Below are positions 14,427-20,347 of a stretch of DNA of 20,773 nt, one piece after another. Numbering within the stretch: position 1 is the first letter of the stretch; the number at the start of each line of letters is the position of its first letter. The DNA is from a virus, in the IMG/VR virus record IMGVR_UViG_3300042402_005803, positions 1-20,773 of that record; one strand, written 5' to 3'. Position numbers and translations under genes: made by a program. Under the pieces are notes generated by a model that saw only the letters and a list, made by a program, of their open reading frames with translations, was not told where the DNA came from and searched no databases.

Positions 14427-15152
14427 ATGAGTGACTTTATTCAATACAGCGATATATTACTAGACGGGTTTTCAAGTAATTCTAAATCTCTAGAGGTCGT
14501 TGAGAAAAAACGCGACCTGATCACAGAAGTTTTAGATCATTATGACTTAGATTCTAGTAGTATTTTATTCGTGGGGTTCAGCCCATGGTGCATGGCCCAC
14601 GACCAAGGTAAATTTACTATCACTGAGGTCGGCGGCAAAGTCTTGGACTTTTTAAGCCAAAATGACTGCAAATACGAGCACGAGACGCTGGCAAACTTAG
14701 TCAAGGGCAACCGTAAGTTCAGTGTTATTGTTGCCGCAGACGAATACTTTACTTTTTCTGACAGCGACCAGGGTCAGCGCACCTTGGTAGAACAGCTGGC
14801 TAAACTTGCCGAAGATGTAATTATAACTACTCTTCGCGATTACAAAAATCAAGATTTCAAAAACCGCGAATTCAGTCAACCAATACAAATTCGCGGTACA
14901 GTAGATAAAATTTTCCTTGAGCACTACGACTACGACCTCAGGGATAAAAATGCCAGCACTAGCCGCACCTATGTACTCAGCGGTAACGATTGCCGTGTTC
15001 ACGGCCCGTTTGCTAGACGCAACATGTACTTTAAACAGTTAGCAAAATTTAGTATAGATGCCGGCGCCACTAACTTTTTTGTTCATAAAAATCTCATGTA
15101 TAAGAGTGTTATCAAGAAGAACTATGAACATGTAATAACTATTAAATTCTGA
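14427..15152 (+). CDS. Unknown 241-residue phage protein
   Basis: The product begins SDFIQYSDILLDGFSSNSKS and contains SSILFVGFSPWCMAH (about 44-58). This could be a Rossmann-type strand-loop, and FSVIVAADEYFTF (about 97-109) could be a second strand. The arrangement of a glycine near strand 1 and an acidic residue near the later strand recalls a methyltransferase-like fold. No clear SAM-binding GxGxG is seen, so this is only a possibility. A C-terminal part (about 155-241) with EHYDYDLRDKNAS and NMYFKQLAKFSIDAG has no recognised motif. It sits behind a late promoter and 7 bases before a fibre-like gene, so a virion or assembly role is plausible. Family not identified. Confidence 0.65.
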   Translation: MSDFIQYSDILLDGFSSNSKSLEVVEKKRDLITEVLDHYDLDSSSILFVGFSPWCMAHDQGKFTITEVGGKVLDFLSQNDCKYEHETLANLVKGNRKFSVIVAADEYFTFSDSDQGQRTLVEQLAKLAEDVIITTLRDYKNQDFKNREFSQPIQIRGTVDKIFLEHYDYDLRDKNASTSRTYVLSGNDCRVHGPFARRNMYFKQLAKFSIDAGATNFFVHKNLMYKSVIKKNYEHVITIKF

Positions 15153-15159
15153 GGATCTT

Positions 15160-16239
15160 ATGGAATCAATTAATGATATCACTAATACATTAGTCAAGCA
15201 AATCACCGACGAATTCTTGGCTTCGCTAAAACAGCAGGTAACCAAGCAAATCTCCGACAATGTTGCTTACCAAATGAGCAGGCTTGATCTTCCTACTTTG
15301 GTTCGCGAGCACCTGAGCAATGTGTTAAACTCCAGCGCCAAGACTTATACATTCCCAAATCGCAGTATCCACGGTAGTGCTATTAACCCCGATGGACTTT
15401 TTATCAAAGCAGATCAAATTGCCGCAGGCGTACTACGCAATTTTGAAAGTACAGGTATACAAGACAAGTCTACCGAAACACAAGTTACCATCATGGACAA
15501 TGCCACAGTCTATGAAAATCAGCTAGTAGCCAAAGAACTGCATATTGCCGGCGACACTGTCATTGATGGTGATTTGAACTTAAAAGGTTCTGTGGATCGT
15601 TCCAGCAAATTGTTCACAGATCTATTAGAAGCCAGCAAAACAGCTATCCGTAGTGAAATGCAAGACGGTATGTTACAAGGATATCGTGACGATGTATTGA
15701 AACAATTGCATACCGAAGGTATTCCTGCAGATATTATCAAGTACCAAAATCATAGACTGGTTCGTGACAATATTTTAGCACCAACTATCCTATTCAGTAA
15801 CCTACAAAAAGTTGGAGCACTAAAAGAGCTACAGGTAATTGGCGAAACATTGCTAGACGAAACATTGTATGTTAGTGTACACCGTGTGGGCATTAATACC
15901 ATGGATCCAGAAGCTACTTTTGACCTTTGGGATCAAGAAGTAGAAATTACCGCAGGCAAGCTGGAAAAGGATGTGGCTATCATTGAAACACCAAAGAACC
16001 AAACTTTGGTACTCAGCGCCAACAAGAATTATAACTTAGTCTGCAATACCGATGGTTCAATTACCATCAACACACTGAAAATTGGGCAGAGCAAGCATAC
16101 CAGTTCGGCTAAAATGCCCACAGATTCTGCGCCCAAAGGTGATATCGTTTGGAATACTGAGCCTGCAATTGGCAGTCCAATTGGTTGGGTAAGTTTGGGC
16201 GGCGCCCGTTGGGCCACTTTTGGCACTGTAACCGCTTGA
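15160..16239 (+). CDS. Probable virion/fibre-type protein
   Basis: A 359-residue protein preceded by GAGG at 15151-15154. The N-terminal 60 residues are helical and charged (ITNTLVKQITDEFLASLKQQVTK), possibly coiled coil. The rest alternates beta-strand-like blocks such as TQVTIMDNATVYENQL, ELHIAGDTVIDGDLNLKGS (about 128-147) and, near the end, SITINTLKIGQSK. These short repeated beta elements, low Cys content and the C-terminal GWVSLGGARWATFGTV resemble trimeric phage fibre or baseplate fibre proteins. There is no catalytic motif. It follows the previous gene by 7 bases and presumably uses the late promoter at 14392. The call rests on composition and context, not on a recognised family. Confidence 0.65.
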   Translation: MESINDITNTLVKQITDEFLASLKQQVTKQISDNVAYQMSRLDLPTLVREHLSNVLNSSAKTYTFPNRSIHGSAINPDGLFIKADQIAAGVLRNFESTGIQDKSTETQVTIMDNATVYENQLVAKELHIAGDTVIDGDLNLKGSVDRSSKLFTDLLEASKTAIRSEMQDGMLQGYRDDVLKQLHTEGIPADIIKYQNHRLVRDNILAPTILFSNLQKVGALKELQVIGETLLDETLYVSVHRVGINTMDPEATFDLWDQEVEITAGKLEKDVAIIETPKNQTLVLSANKNYNLVCNTDGSITINTLKIGQSKHTSSAKMPTDSAPKGDIVWNTEPAIGSPIGWVSLGGARWATFGTVTA

Positions 16240-16274
16240 CCAAATAATTATCTTATGCTATAATATAGCATGAG
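16236..16274 (+). promoter_or_regulatory. Consensus sigma70 promoter with palindrome
   Basis: TTGACC (16236-16241), 17 bases, TATAAT (16259-16264), extended -10 TG at 16256-16257. ATGCTATA (16255-16262) and TATAGCAT (16264-16271) form an 8-base inverted repeat over the -10, resembling the one at 6298-6320. The predicted transcription start (about 16271) coincides with the ATG at 16270. Confidence 0.75.
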
Positions 16275-16731
16275 ACAAACATTTGGCACCTTCCTGCCTG
16301 GCCTACGCATAATTGAGCATACCAAGTACCCCGATAATAGGGGTAGCTTCTGCGAACTGTGGAAAAGCATTGACGATGGTATGCGCGGCACCTTTAGGCA
16401 ATTAAACATTGCAACTTCAAAAATTAATGTCTTGCGTGGCCTACACAGACAGGATCAAAGTAAATTAGTAATGCCGATTGTAGGAACCATATTTGATGTT
16501 GCAGTTGATCCTGTAAGTGGTCAATGGTTTGGTATACATCTCAATGATACTTGCGGATTGCTGATTCCACCAGAATATGCACATGGATATTTGGTAACAT
16601 CAGATTCTGCTGTGGTACAATATGTAGTCGATGCACCGTACAATCAATCTAAAGAAGAAAATTTTAAATGGAATGGTTATGGTATTTCGTGGCCCACAGT
16701 TAATCCAATCCTATCAGCAAAGGACAGCTAA
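16270..16731 (+). CDS. RmlC-like sugar epimerase (cupin)
   Basis: A 153-residue member of the dTDP-4-dehydrorhamnose 3,5-epimerase family, which inverts carbons 3 and 5 of a 4-keto-6-deoxy nucleotide sugar. Family blocks are GLRIIEHTKYPDNRGSFCELW (about 11-31, given as one recognised motif region with R24 key), VLRGLHRQ (54-61, His59 at the catalytic histidine position), IFDVAVDPVSGQWFG (about 74-88), LLIPPEYAHGYLV (97-109) and ISWP near the end. It is somewhat shorter than the 180-residue norm. No other rhamnose gene is in the window, so the substrate could be a host-made nucleotide sugar. The start is fixed by the family N-terminus, and the promoter leaves almost no leader. The stop overlaps the next start as TAATG. 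Confidence 0.85.
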   Translation: MRQTFGTFLPGLRIIEHTKYPDNRGSFCELWKSIDDGMRGTFRQLNIATSKINVLRGLHRQDQSKLVMPIVGTIFDVAVDPVSGQWFGIHLNDTCGLLIPPEYAHGYLVTSDSAVVQYVVDAPYNQSKEENFKWNGYGISWPTVNPILSAKDS

Positions 16732-17201
16732 TGAAAGTGGGATTTAATTGTAGTTCGTTTGATCTTCTACATGCCGGGCATGTAACTATGCTCAAAATGG
16801 AGAAACAGCTCTGCGATTACCTGATAGTGGCCTTACAAGTAGACCCTACTATTGATCGCCCTGGTGTTAAAAATAAGCCTGTGCAGAGTGTTTATGAACG
16901 ATATGTTCAGCTTCAGGCCTGCCGCTATGTAGATGAAATTTTAGTTTATGAAACTGAATTTGATCTACTGCAATTGTTAATGACCCAGACCATACACATT
17001 CGATTTCTCAGTGAAGAATACTTGAATAGAGATTTCACTGGCAAGCAATATTGTATTGACAACAACATTGAATTGTGTTATCATAAGCGTGGTCATGTTT
17101 ACAGTTCCAGCGAACTTCGAGCTAGAACTGCCAGACTTGAAGCACAAAAAGATAACTCTATGTGCGCTATCCCTCAACACTCTACTGAGTTAACACAATG
17201 A
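16731..17201 (+). CDS. Cytidylyltransferase-like nucleotidyltransferase (copy 2)
   Basis: A 156-residue paralogue of the protein at 13060. It keeps SFDLLHAGHVTML (about 9-21), VDPTIDRPGVKNKPVQS (about 38-54), the RYVQLQACRYVDEILVYE block and the C-terminal VYSSSELRAR (about 123-132). It lacks the N-terminal extension of copy 1 and has its own C-terminal tail. These proteins transfer CMP or AMP to phosphorylated compounds. Its position after the RmlC-like gene, in a TAATG overlap, argues for a sugar-nucleotide or glycan pathway, perhaps altering the host surface or phage DNA/virion decoration (inference). Why two related copies are kept is not clear; different substrates or hetero-oligomers are possible. 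Confidence 0.85.
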   Translation: MKVGFNCSSFDLLHAGHVTMLKMEKQLCDYLIVALQVDPTIDRPGVKNKPVQSVYERYVQLQACRYVDEILVYETEFDLLQLLMTQTIHIRFLSEEYLNRDFTGKQYCIDNNIELCYHKRGHVYSSSELRARTARLEAQKDNSMCAIPQHSTELTQ

Positions 17202-18226
17202 CTAAACGCATAGGCTTTGCCTGCAAGTGGATCGACACTCCGAGTCAAGTCGACGGTATCAAGCCCAAGGACGACTGTAAGCGATACAATACCGGCGCTA
17301 CTACTGTAGCTTGGCTAAATAGACAGACTCGGGATGTGTCCGAACAAAAACTCTGGGACCTAATGGTACAGAACATCGAGGCTTCACGACTTCTAGTAGA
17401 AAAGGTAGGTCAACTTGAAACTTCTCTTCGTATGGTTCGCCTTAGTAGCGATATTCTGCCTGTTTATACCGAATCTAGCTGGAGTTATTTTTGGCGTAGG
17501 CCTGATGTTATGGACTATTGTTCTACACATTTTAGGACTGTTGGGGACCTTGCTAGGCAGCATTCTGTTCGCCTTAGTTTTCATCCTGGCCAGTTTTGCG
17601 TACTGGCTAGCGATAATCCTGACATAGTAGATCGCAGTATAGAGGAGTTTGAATATCATGCTGACATGGCCCGTTGGTTGGGGTACGGTAGACAATTCCA
17701 GGACTTTAAAATCAATGTCCACATCGCGGGTAGAGCCGGTCCAGCCGGTATACAAGCCGCACTTGGGCGTCTCTCACCAGAGGCGCGAAACTGTATTACT
17801 ATCGAAAACGACGAAATATCCTGGGGAATCGACGCCAGCCTCGAATTGGCCAACGATCTCGCTTTGGTGCTAGATATACACCACCACTGGATCAAGACTG
17901 GAGAATACATTGAAGCAGATGATGACCGTATTAAAAGGTTTATTGATAGTTGGCGCGGTCAGCGCCCTGTTATACATTACAGTGTCAGCAGGGAAGAGCA
18001 CTTACCAGACGCCTGCCGTGTCAGCCGTCCGTGCTTGACTACATTACTTGAGTTGGGTCATAAGAAAGCCAAGCTCAGGGCACACAGTGATTTTTATTGG
18101 AACAATGCCTGTAACGAATGGGCACTGACGCACAGTGAATGGGCCGATATCATGTGCGAAAGCAAGGGTAAAAATCTTGCCAGCTTTGAACTACACCGCC
18201 AGGGTCAACAGCTAGGCCTACTCTAA
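17198..18226 (+). CDS. UV-damage endonuclease, UvdE/UvsE type
   Basis: A 342-residue TIM-barrel endonuclease that nicks DNA 5' to UV photoproducts and abasic sites. Characteristic blocks are RMVRLSSDILP (about 78-88), VRLSFHPGQFCVLAS (about 124-138), NVHIAGRAG (about 173-181), ITIENDE (about 199-205, metal-binding Glu and Asp) and LVLDIHHHW (about 222-230). Later come PVIHYSVSREEH (about 258-269) and LRAHSDF (about 291-297). These give the His/Glu/Asp metal set of the family. The start ATG overlaps the preceding stop as ATGA. The strongly T-ending codons here create a hydrophobic +1 shadow frame at 17415-17627. A phage of sunlit water would benefit from it (inference). The gene converges on the minus-strand gene across a terminator. 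Confidence 0.93.
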   Translation: MTKRIGFACKWIDTPSQVDGIKPKDDCKRYNTGATTVAWLNRQTRDVSEQKLWDLMVQNIEASRLLVEKVGQLETSLRMVRLSSDILPVYTESSWSYFWRRPDVMDYCSTHFRTVGDLARQHSVRLSFHPGQFCVLASDNPDIVDRSIEEFEYHADMARWLGYGRQFQDFKINVHIAGRAGPAGIQAALGRLSPEARNCITIENDEISWGIDASLELANDLALVLDIHHHWIKTGEYIEADDDRIKRFIDSWRGQRPVIHYSVSREEHLPDACRVSRPCLTTLLELGHKKAKLRAHSDFYWNNACNEWALTHSEWADIMCESKGKNLASFELHRQGQQLGLL

Positions 18227-18233
18227 CTGCATT

Positions 18234-18263
18234 CAAAAAAATAGGACTGCTGGGCAGTCCTAT
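18234..18263 (-). terminator. Rho-independent terminator of minus-strand gene
   Basis: A perfect 10-base stem, ATAGGACTGC (18241-18250) with GCAGTCCTAT (18254-18263) and loop TGG. Read on the minus strand it is followed by TTTTTTT (18234-18240 region), as expected for termination of the gene at 18288. On the plus strand the following sequence is not T-rich. Confidence 0.85.
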
Positions 18264-18287
18264 ATCTAATAGAATAAAGTCAAGTAA

Positions 18288-18602
18288 TTAAGCTGACTTT
18301 TTCTTGGCAACCGTCTTTTTAGCCGCAACCGTCTTTTTAGCTGGAACAGTTGGTTTGGCTGCTGTCTTACGAGCAGGTTTAGCCTTAACTGGTTCAGCTT
18401 TAACTGGTTCGGCCGCTGGTGCGGGTGCGCTAATTATCGCGGCTACTTCTGGTGGAACAGGTGCTTCAACCTTATAAGGAACTTCTTCCTTAATTGGCTC
18501 CTGCTCAGTTTTAACAACATCCGCAGGTACATCTTTTTTGTTCCAGTTGTAAAATACAGCTAGGCCAATTACAACGATGCCTATAAAAATAATAACTTCC
18601 AT
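18288..18602 (-). CDS. Membrane-anchored Lys/Ala/Pro-rich protein
   Basis: The only minus-strand gene in the window. Its 104-residue product starts with one hydrophobic helix (about 2-18, EVIIFIGIVVIGLAVFYNW), then an acidic/Pro linker (about 24-70). The basic tail has repeats of KPA, KTVAAKK and KKSA, as in histone H1-like bacterial proteins. The predicted layout is a short outside N-terminus with the basic tail in the cytoplasm. The ribosome binding site AAGGAG (minus strand, 18607-18616 region) is strong. The upstream sequence contains a direct repeat of TGCAAGTTTAT. I infer tethering of DNA or nucleoid to the membrane; low-complexity composition means homology searches would be weak. Confidence 0.75.
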   Translation of the reverse strand: MEVIIFIGIVVIGLAVFYNWNKKDVPADVVKTEQEPIKEEVPYKVEAPVPPEVAAIISAPAPAAEPVKAEPVKAKPARKTAAKPTVPAKKTVAAKKTVAKKKSA

Positions 18603-18613
18603 TCGATTCTCCT

Positions 18614-18639
18614 TGCAAGTTTATAGAATGCAAGTTTAT
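18614..18639. repeat. Direct repeat TGCAAGTTTAT x2
   Basis: TGCAAGTTTAT at 18614-18624 and 18629-18639, 15 bases apart, in the leader of the minus-strand gene. On the minus strand each reads ATAAACTTGCA, so the leader carries the same AACTTGC string that precedes the ribosome binding sites of hsp20 and phasin. CUUGC and GCAAG copies could pair in the RNA. Confidence 0.6.
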
Positions 18640-18688
18640 TTAACCAAACAAAATGGGCGAATAAAATAATAAAACACCATATAAATTG

Positions 18689-18717
18689 TTGCACCGCAGC
18701 ATAAATAAATGTACAAT
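18689..18717 (+). promoter_or_regulatory. Sigma70-like promoter and late core before phasin gene
   Basis: TTGCAC (18689-18694), 17 bases, TACAAT (18712-18717) gives a predicted 5' end near 18724, at the base of the leader hairpin. A late-type CATAAATA at 18700-18707 lies in the spacer. So, as at dnaK, two polymerase forms could act. Confidence 0.6.
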
Positions 18718-18722
18718 AGATA

Positions 18723-18780
18723 TGTGAGGTGCCGCATAGTGCGGGCTTCATTAGTAAACTTGCTTAATAAGGAGAAAACT
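18723..18780 (+). promoter_or_regulatory. Structured phasin leader, ROSE-like
   Basis: Hairpin I: TGAGG (18725-18729) with CTTCA (18746-18750), U-G pair (18730, 18745), bulged G (18731), CCGCA/TGCGG, loop TAG. Hairpin II: UUGCUU (18760-18765), loop AAU, AAGGAG (18769-18774). Both elements are shared with dnaK and hsp20 although the flanking sequence differs. Confidence 0.6.
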
Positions 18781-19092
18781 ATGTTTACATTAGACGCTAC
18801 CATCGATGCCGTACAAGGCGCAAAAAAACAATTCGTTAACACTTTTGTTCAAAACGAAACTGTTGCCAAAGCTCTAAACGAGTTTGTGGATGCACAAAGC
18901 GATTACACCAAAAAGGCTGCTAAGACTTCAATGGATGCTGCCACCGTTTTGACACAAGAAATGGTTCGTGGCGTAACCGAAGCTGCCAAATTTGATTACA
19001 CTAAGTTCGGCGAAGGCATTATGAAAGCCTACAACGAAATGAATCGTAGTGCTGAAAAAGTCTCTAAGGCTTACAGCAAAAAGTCTGCCTAA
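18781..19092 (+). CDS. Phasin-like protein
   Basis: The frame is open upstream to 18709, but the ribosome binding site AAGGAG (18769-18774) fixes the start at 18781, giving 103 residues that begin MFTLDATIDAVQGAKKQFVNTF. It is entirely helical and amphipathic, with Ala/Lys/Glu heptad-like spacing and no Cys or Trp, and has the look of a phasin (PhaP): low-complexity helical proteins that coat polyhydroxyalkanoate granules. Apolipoprotein-like or other granule or nucleoid proteins are alternatives. It has its own promoter and a structured leader shared with dnaK and hsp20, plus a strong terminator, so it is a monocistronic, probably highly expressed gene. Binding of storage granules to release carbon, or chaperone-like activity, is inferred. 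Confidence 0.7.
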   Translation: MFTLDATIDAVQGAKKQFVNTFVQNETVAKALNEFVDAQSDYTKKAAKTSMDAATVLTQEMVRGVTEAAKFDYTKFGEGIMKAYNEMNRSAEKVSKAYSKKSA

Positions 19093-19112
19093 TTAGGCAA
19101 TTAACTACCCAG

Positions 19113-19141
19113 AAAACGGCACTTTTAGTGCCGTTTTTTTC
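19113..19141 (+). terminator. Rho-independent terminator after phasin gene
   Basis: AAAACGGCACT (19113-19123) pairs perfectly with AGTGCCGTTTT (19127-19137) around TTT, followed by more T. This is a textbook terminator. A 12-base palindrome, GCCTAATTAGGC, covers the phasin stop codon at 19087-19098. Confidence 0.92.
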
Positions 19142-19174
19142 TTTTGTCCAGCGTATACTAAATATCTAAGAGAC

Positions 19175-19672
19175 ATGGGGGTAGCTATGGCAAGGCCAAA
19201 TCCGTTAAGAGTTATGATGGCAACAGAGTTGCCACCAAGAACGATCCAAAGAAAAATGCCCTATCGTCCAAATATGGACGAAATTGAATATACCTACGAT
19301 AAACTTAATAGGTATGTGTTTGACAATGCTCTTAGACAACCTGAAATCATTCCAAACATTTTACAAAAGGCCTGGGGTGTTTGCTATGGGTTAACTGAAG
19401 AAGGACCCACCGGTAGCTTCTGTAAAATACGCCTTATGGACAAATGGTATTCAGTGCAATGGATGGTTACTACGCTGGCCCATGAAATGTGTCATCAGTA
19501 TCAATGGGATGTTCGCGGCCCTGAAAGAGAAGAAAACGGTAAAGATTGGTTAATGAGTCATGGACCCAGTTTCCTAGAGCACAGAGACCGCTTAGCCGAA
19601 TACAATATTCCGCTTAAAGTTTGCCATAGCCGCAGACTCTGGTTTAAGCATCAAGACTTGTTCTTAGCATAA
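19175..19672 (+). CDS. SprT-like zinc metalloprotease domain protein
   Basis: A 165-residue protein from ATG 19175; an in-frame ATG at 19187 (MARPNPLRVM) has a closer ribosome binding site (GGGGG at 19177-19181) and may be the true start. The zinc-binding HExxH motif is H103-E104-M-C-H107, and the third ligand H129 lies in MSHGPSF, the SprT/Spartan arrangement. Spartan-type enzymes digest proteins crosslinked to DNA; bacterial SprT members are little studied. The front half (about 34-75, PNMDEIEYTYDKLNRYVFDN) matches the SprT helical start. A C-terminal basic segment could bind DNA. It stands alone between the phasin terminator and the clpP promoter. A role in DNA-protein crosslink repair is inferred, alongside the UvdE-type repair enzyme. 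Confidence 0.82.
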   Translation: MGVAMARPNPLRVMMATELPPRTIQRKMPYRPNMDEIEYTYDKLNRYVFDNALRQPEIIPNILQKAWGVCYGLTEEGPTGSFCKIRLMDKWYSVQWMVTTLAHEMCHQYQWDVRGPEREENGKDWLMSHGPSFLEHRDRLAEYNIPLKVCHSRRLWFKHQDLFLA

Positions 19673-19710
19673 AAATCTGTTATACTATCCTTGTAAGAAC
19701 ACACAAGGAG
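19658..19710 (+). promoter_or_regulatory. Sigma70-like promoter and SD hairpin of clpP
   Basis: TTGTTC (19658-19663), 17 bases, TATACT (19681-19686), extended -10 TG at 19678-19679. TCCTTGT (19688-19694) pairs perfectly with ACAAGGA (19703-19709), which contains the ribosome binding site. A transcript beginning near 19693 loses most of the 5' arm. Confidence 0.65.
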
Positions 19711-19714
19711 AGTT

Positions 19715-20305
19715 ATGCCCAATTTAGTTCCAATGGTACTTGAACGCACTAGTCAAGGTGAACGCAGTTACGACTTATACAGTCGACTACTCAAAGACCG
19801 TATTGTTATGCTAGACACTGATGTAAATGATCACAGTGCTAGTTTAGTTGTTGCCCAAATGTTATTTCTAGAAAGTGAGAATCCCGATGCAGACATCCTC
19901 TTCTACATCAACAGCCCCGGCGGCTCAGTTACTGCTGGAATGGCAATATATGATACTATGCAGTTCATTAAACCTGATGTTTCTACCATTGTACTTGGCC
20001 AAGCCTGCTCTATGGGAAGCCTACTTGCCAGCTCAGGTGCCGCAGGAAAACGACTGATGTTGCCCAATGCACGCCACATGATTCATCAGCCATCTGGTGG
20101 TGCTCGTGGTATGCAAAGTGACATTGAAATCAGCTACAAAGAAATCACCTACTTAAAGCGTAGGCTCACAGAGATTTATGTTAAGCACAACAGCGCAGGC
20201 AAGACCTATGAAGAATTTGAGCGTGACATGGACCGTGATTTCTTTATGAGTGCAGAGGAAGCACATAATTATGGCCTAGTGGATCGAGTTGTGGACCAGC
20301 GTTAG
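19715..20305 (+). CDS. clpP: ClpP, ATP-dependent protease subunit
   Basis: A 196-residue ClpP serine protease, the right length for a protein with little propeptide. The N-terminal region begins [27 protein letters not shown] like the bacterial protein. The catalytic triad is intact: Ser99 in GQACSMGS, His124 in HMIHQPSGG, and Asp175 in [12 protein letters not shown]. The oxyanion loop [10 protein letters not shown] is present. The family forms a 14-subunit chamber fed by ClpX or ClpA. Phage ClpX (8258) retains the IGF docking loop, so a complete phage ClpXP is likely, although subunits could also mix with host ClpP. Own promoter; ribosome binding site AAGGAG. Confidence 0.97.
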   Translation: MPNLVPMVLERTSQGERSYDLYSRLLKDRIVMLDTDVNDHSASLVVAQMLFLESENPDADILFYINSPGGSVTAGMAIYDTMQFIKPDVSTIVLGQACSMGSLLASSGAAGKRLMLPNARHMIHQPSGGARGMQSDIEISYKEITYLKRRLTEIYVKHNSAGKTYEEFERDMDRDFFMSAEEAHNYGLVDRVVDQR

Positions 20306-20312
20306 TATAAAC

Positions 20313-20347
20313 CGAAATCTCCATAAATATTCAACAAGGAGATTTCG
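20313..20347 (+). promoter_or_regulatory. Late promoter in loop of an SD-hiding hairpin
   Basis: CGAAATCTCC (20313-20322) pairs perfectly over 10 bases with GGAGATTTCG (20338-20347), which carries the ribosome binding site AAGGAG of the nuclease gene. The late core CATAAATA (20322-20329) sits in the loop side. A late transcript starting at about 20335 would lack the 5' arm and be free for translation. Confidence 0.75.

Noticed and set aside
17415-17627. Hydrophobic 70-residue frame (+1 relative to uvdE) resembling a holin
   Set aside because: It starts with TTG and sits inside the uvdE gene. A T-ending codon preference in uvdE puts T in the second codon position of this frame, which itself generates Leu, Phe, Ile and Val runs. 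Without conservation it is best explained as a shadow; an AGGT sequence upstream is a minor point in its favour.
18709-18780. Upstream extension of the phasin-like gene
   Set aside because: It would translate the structured leader; the AAGGAG at 18769-18774 supports the start at 18781.
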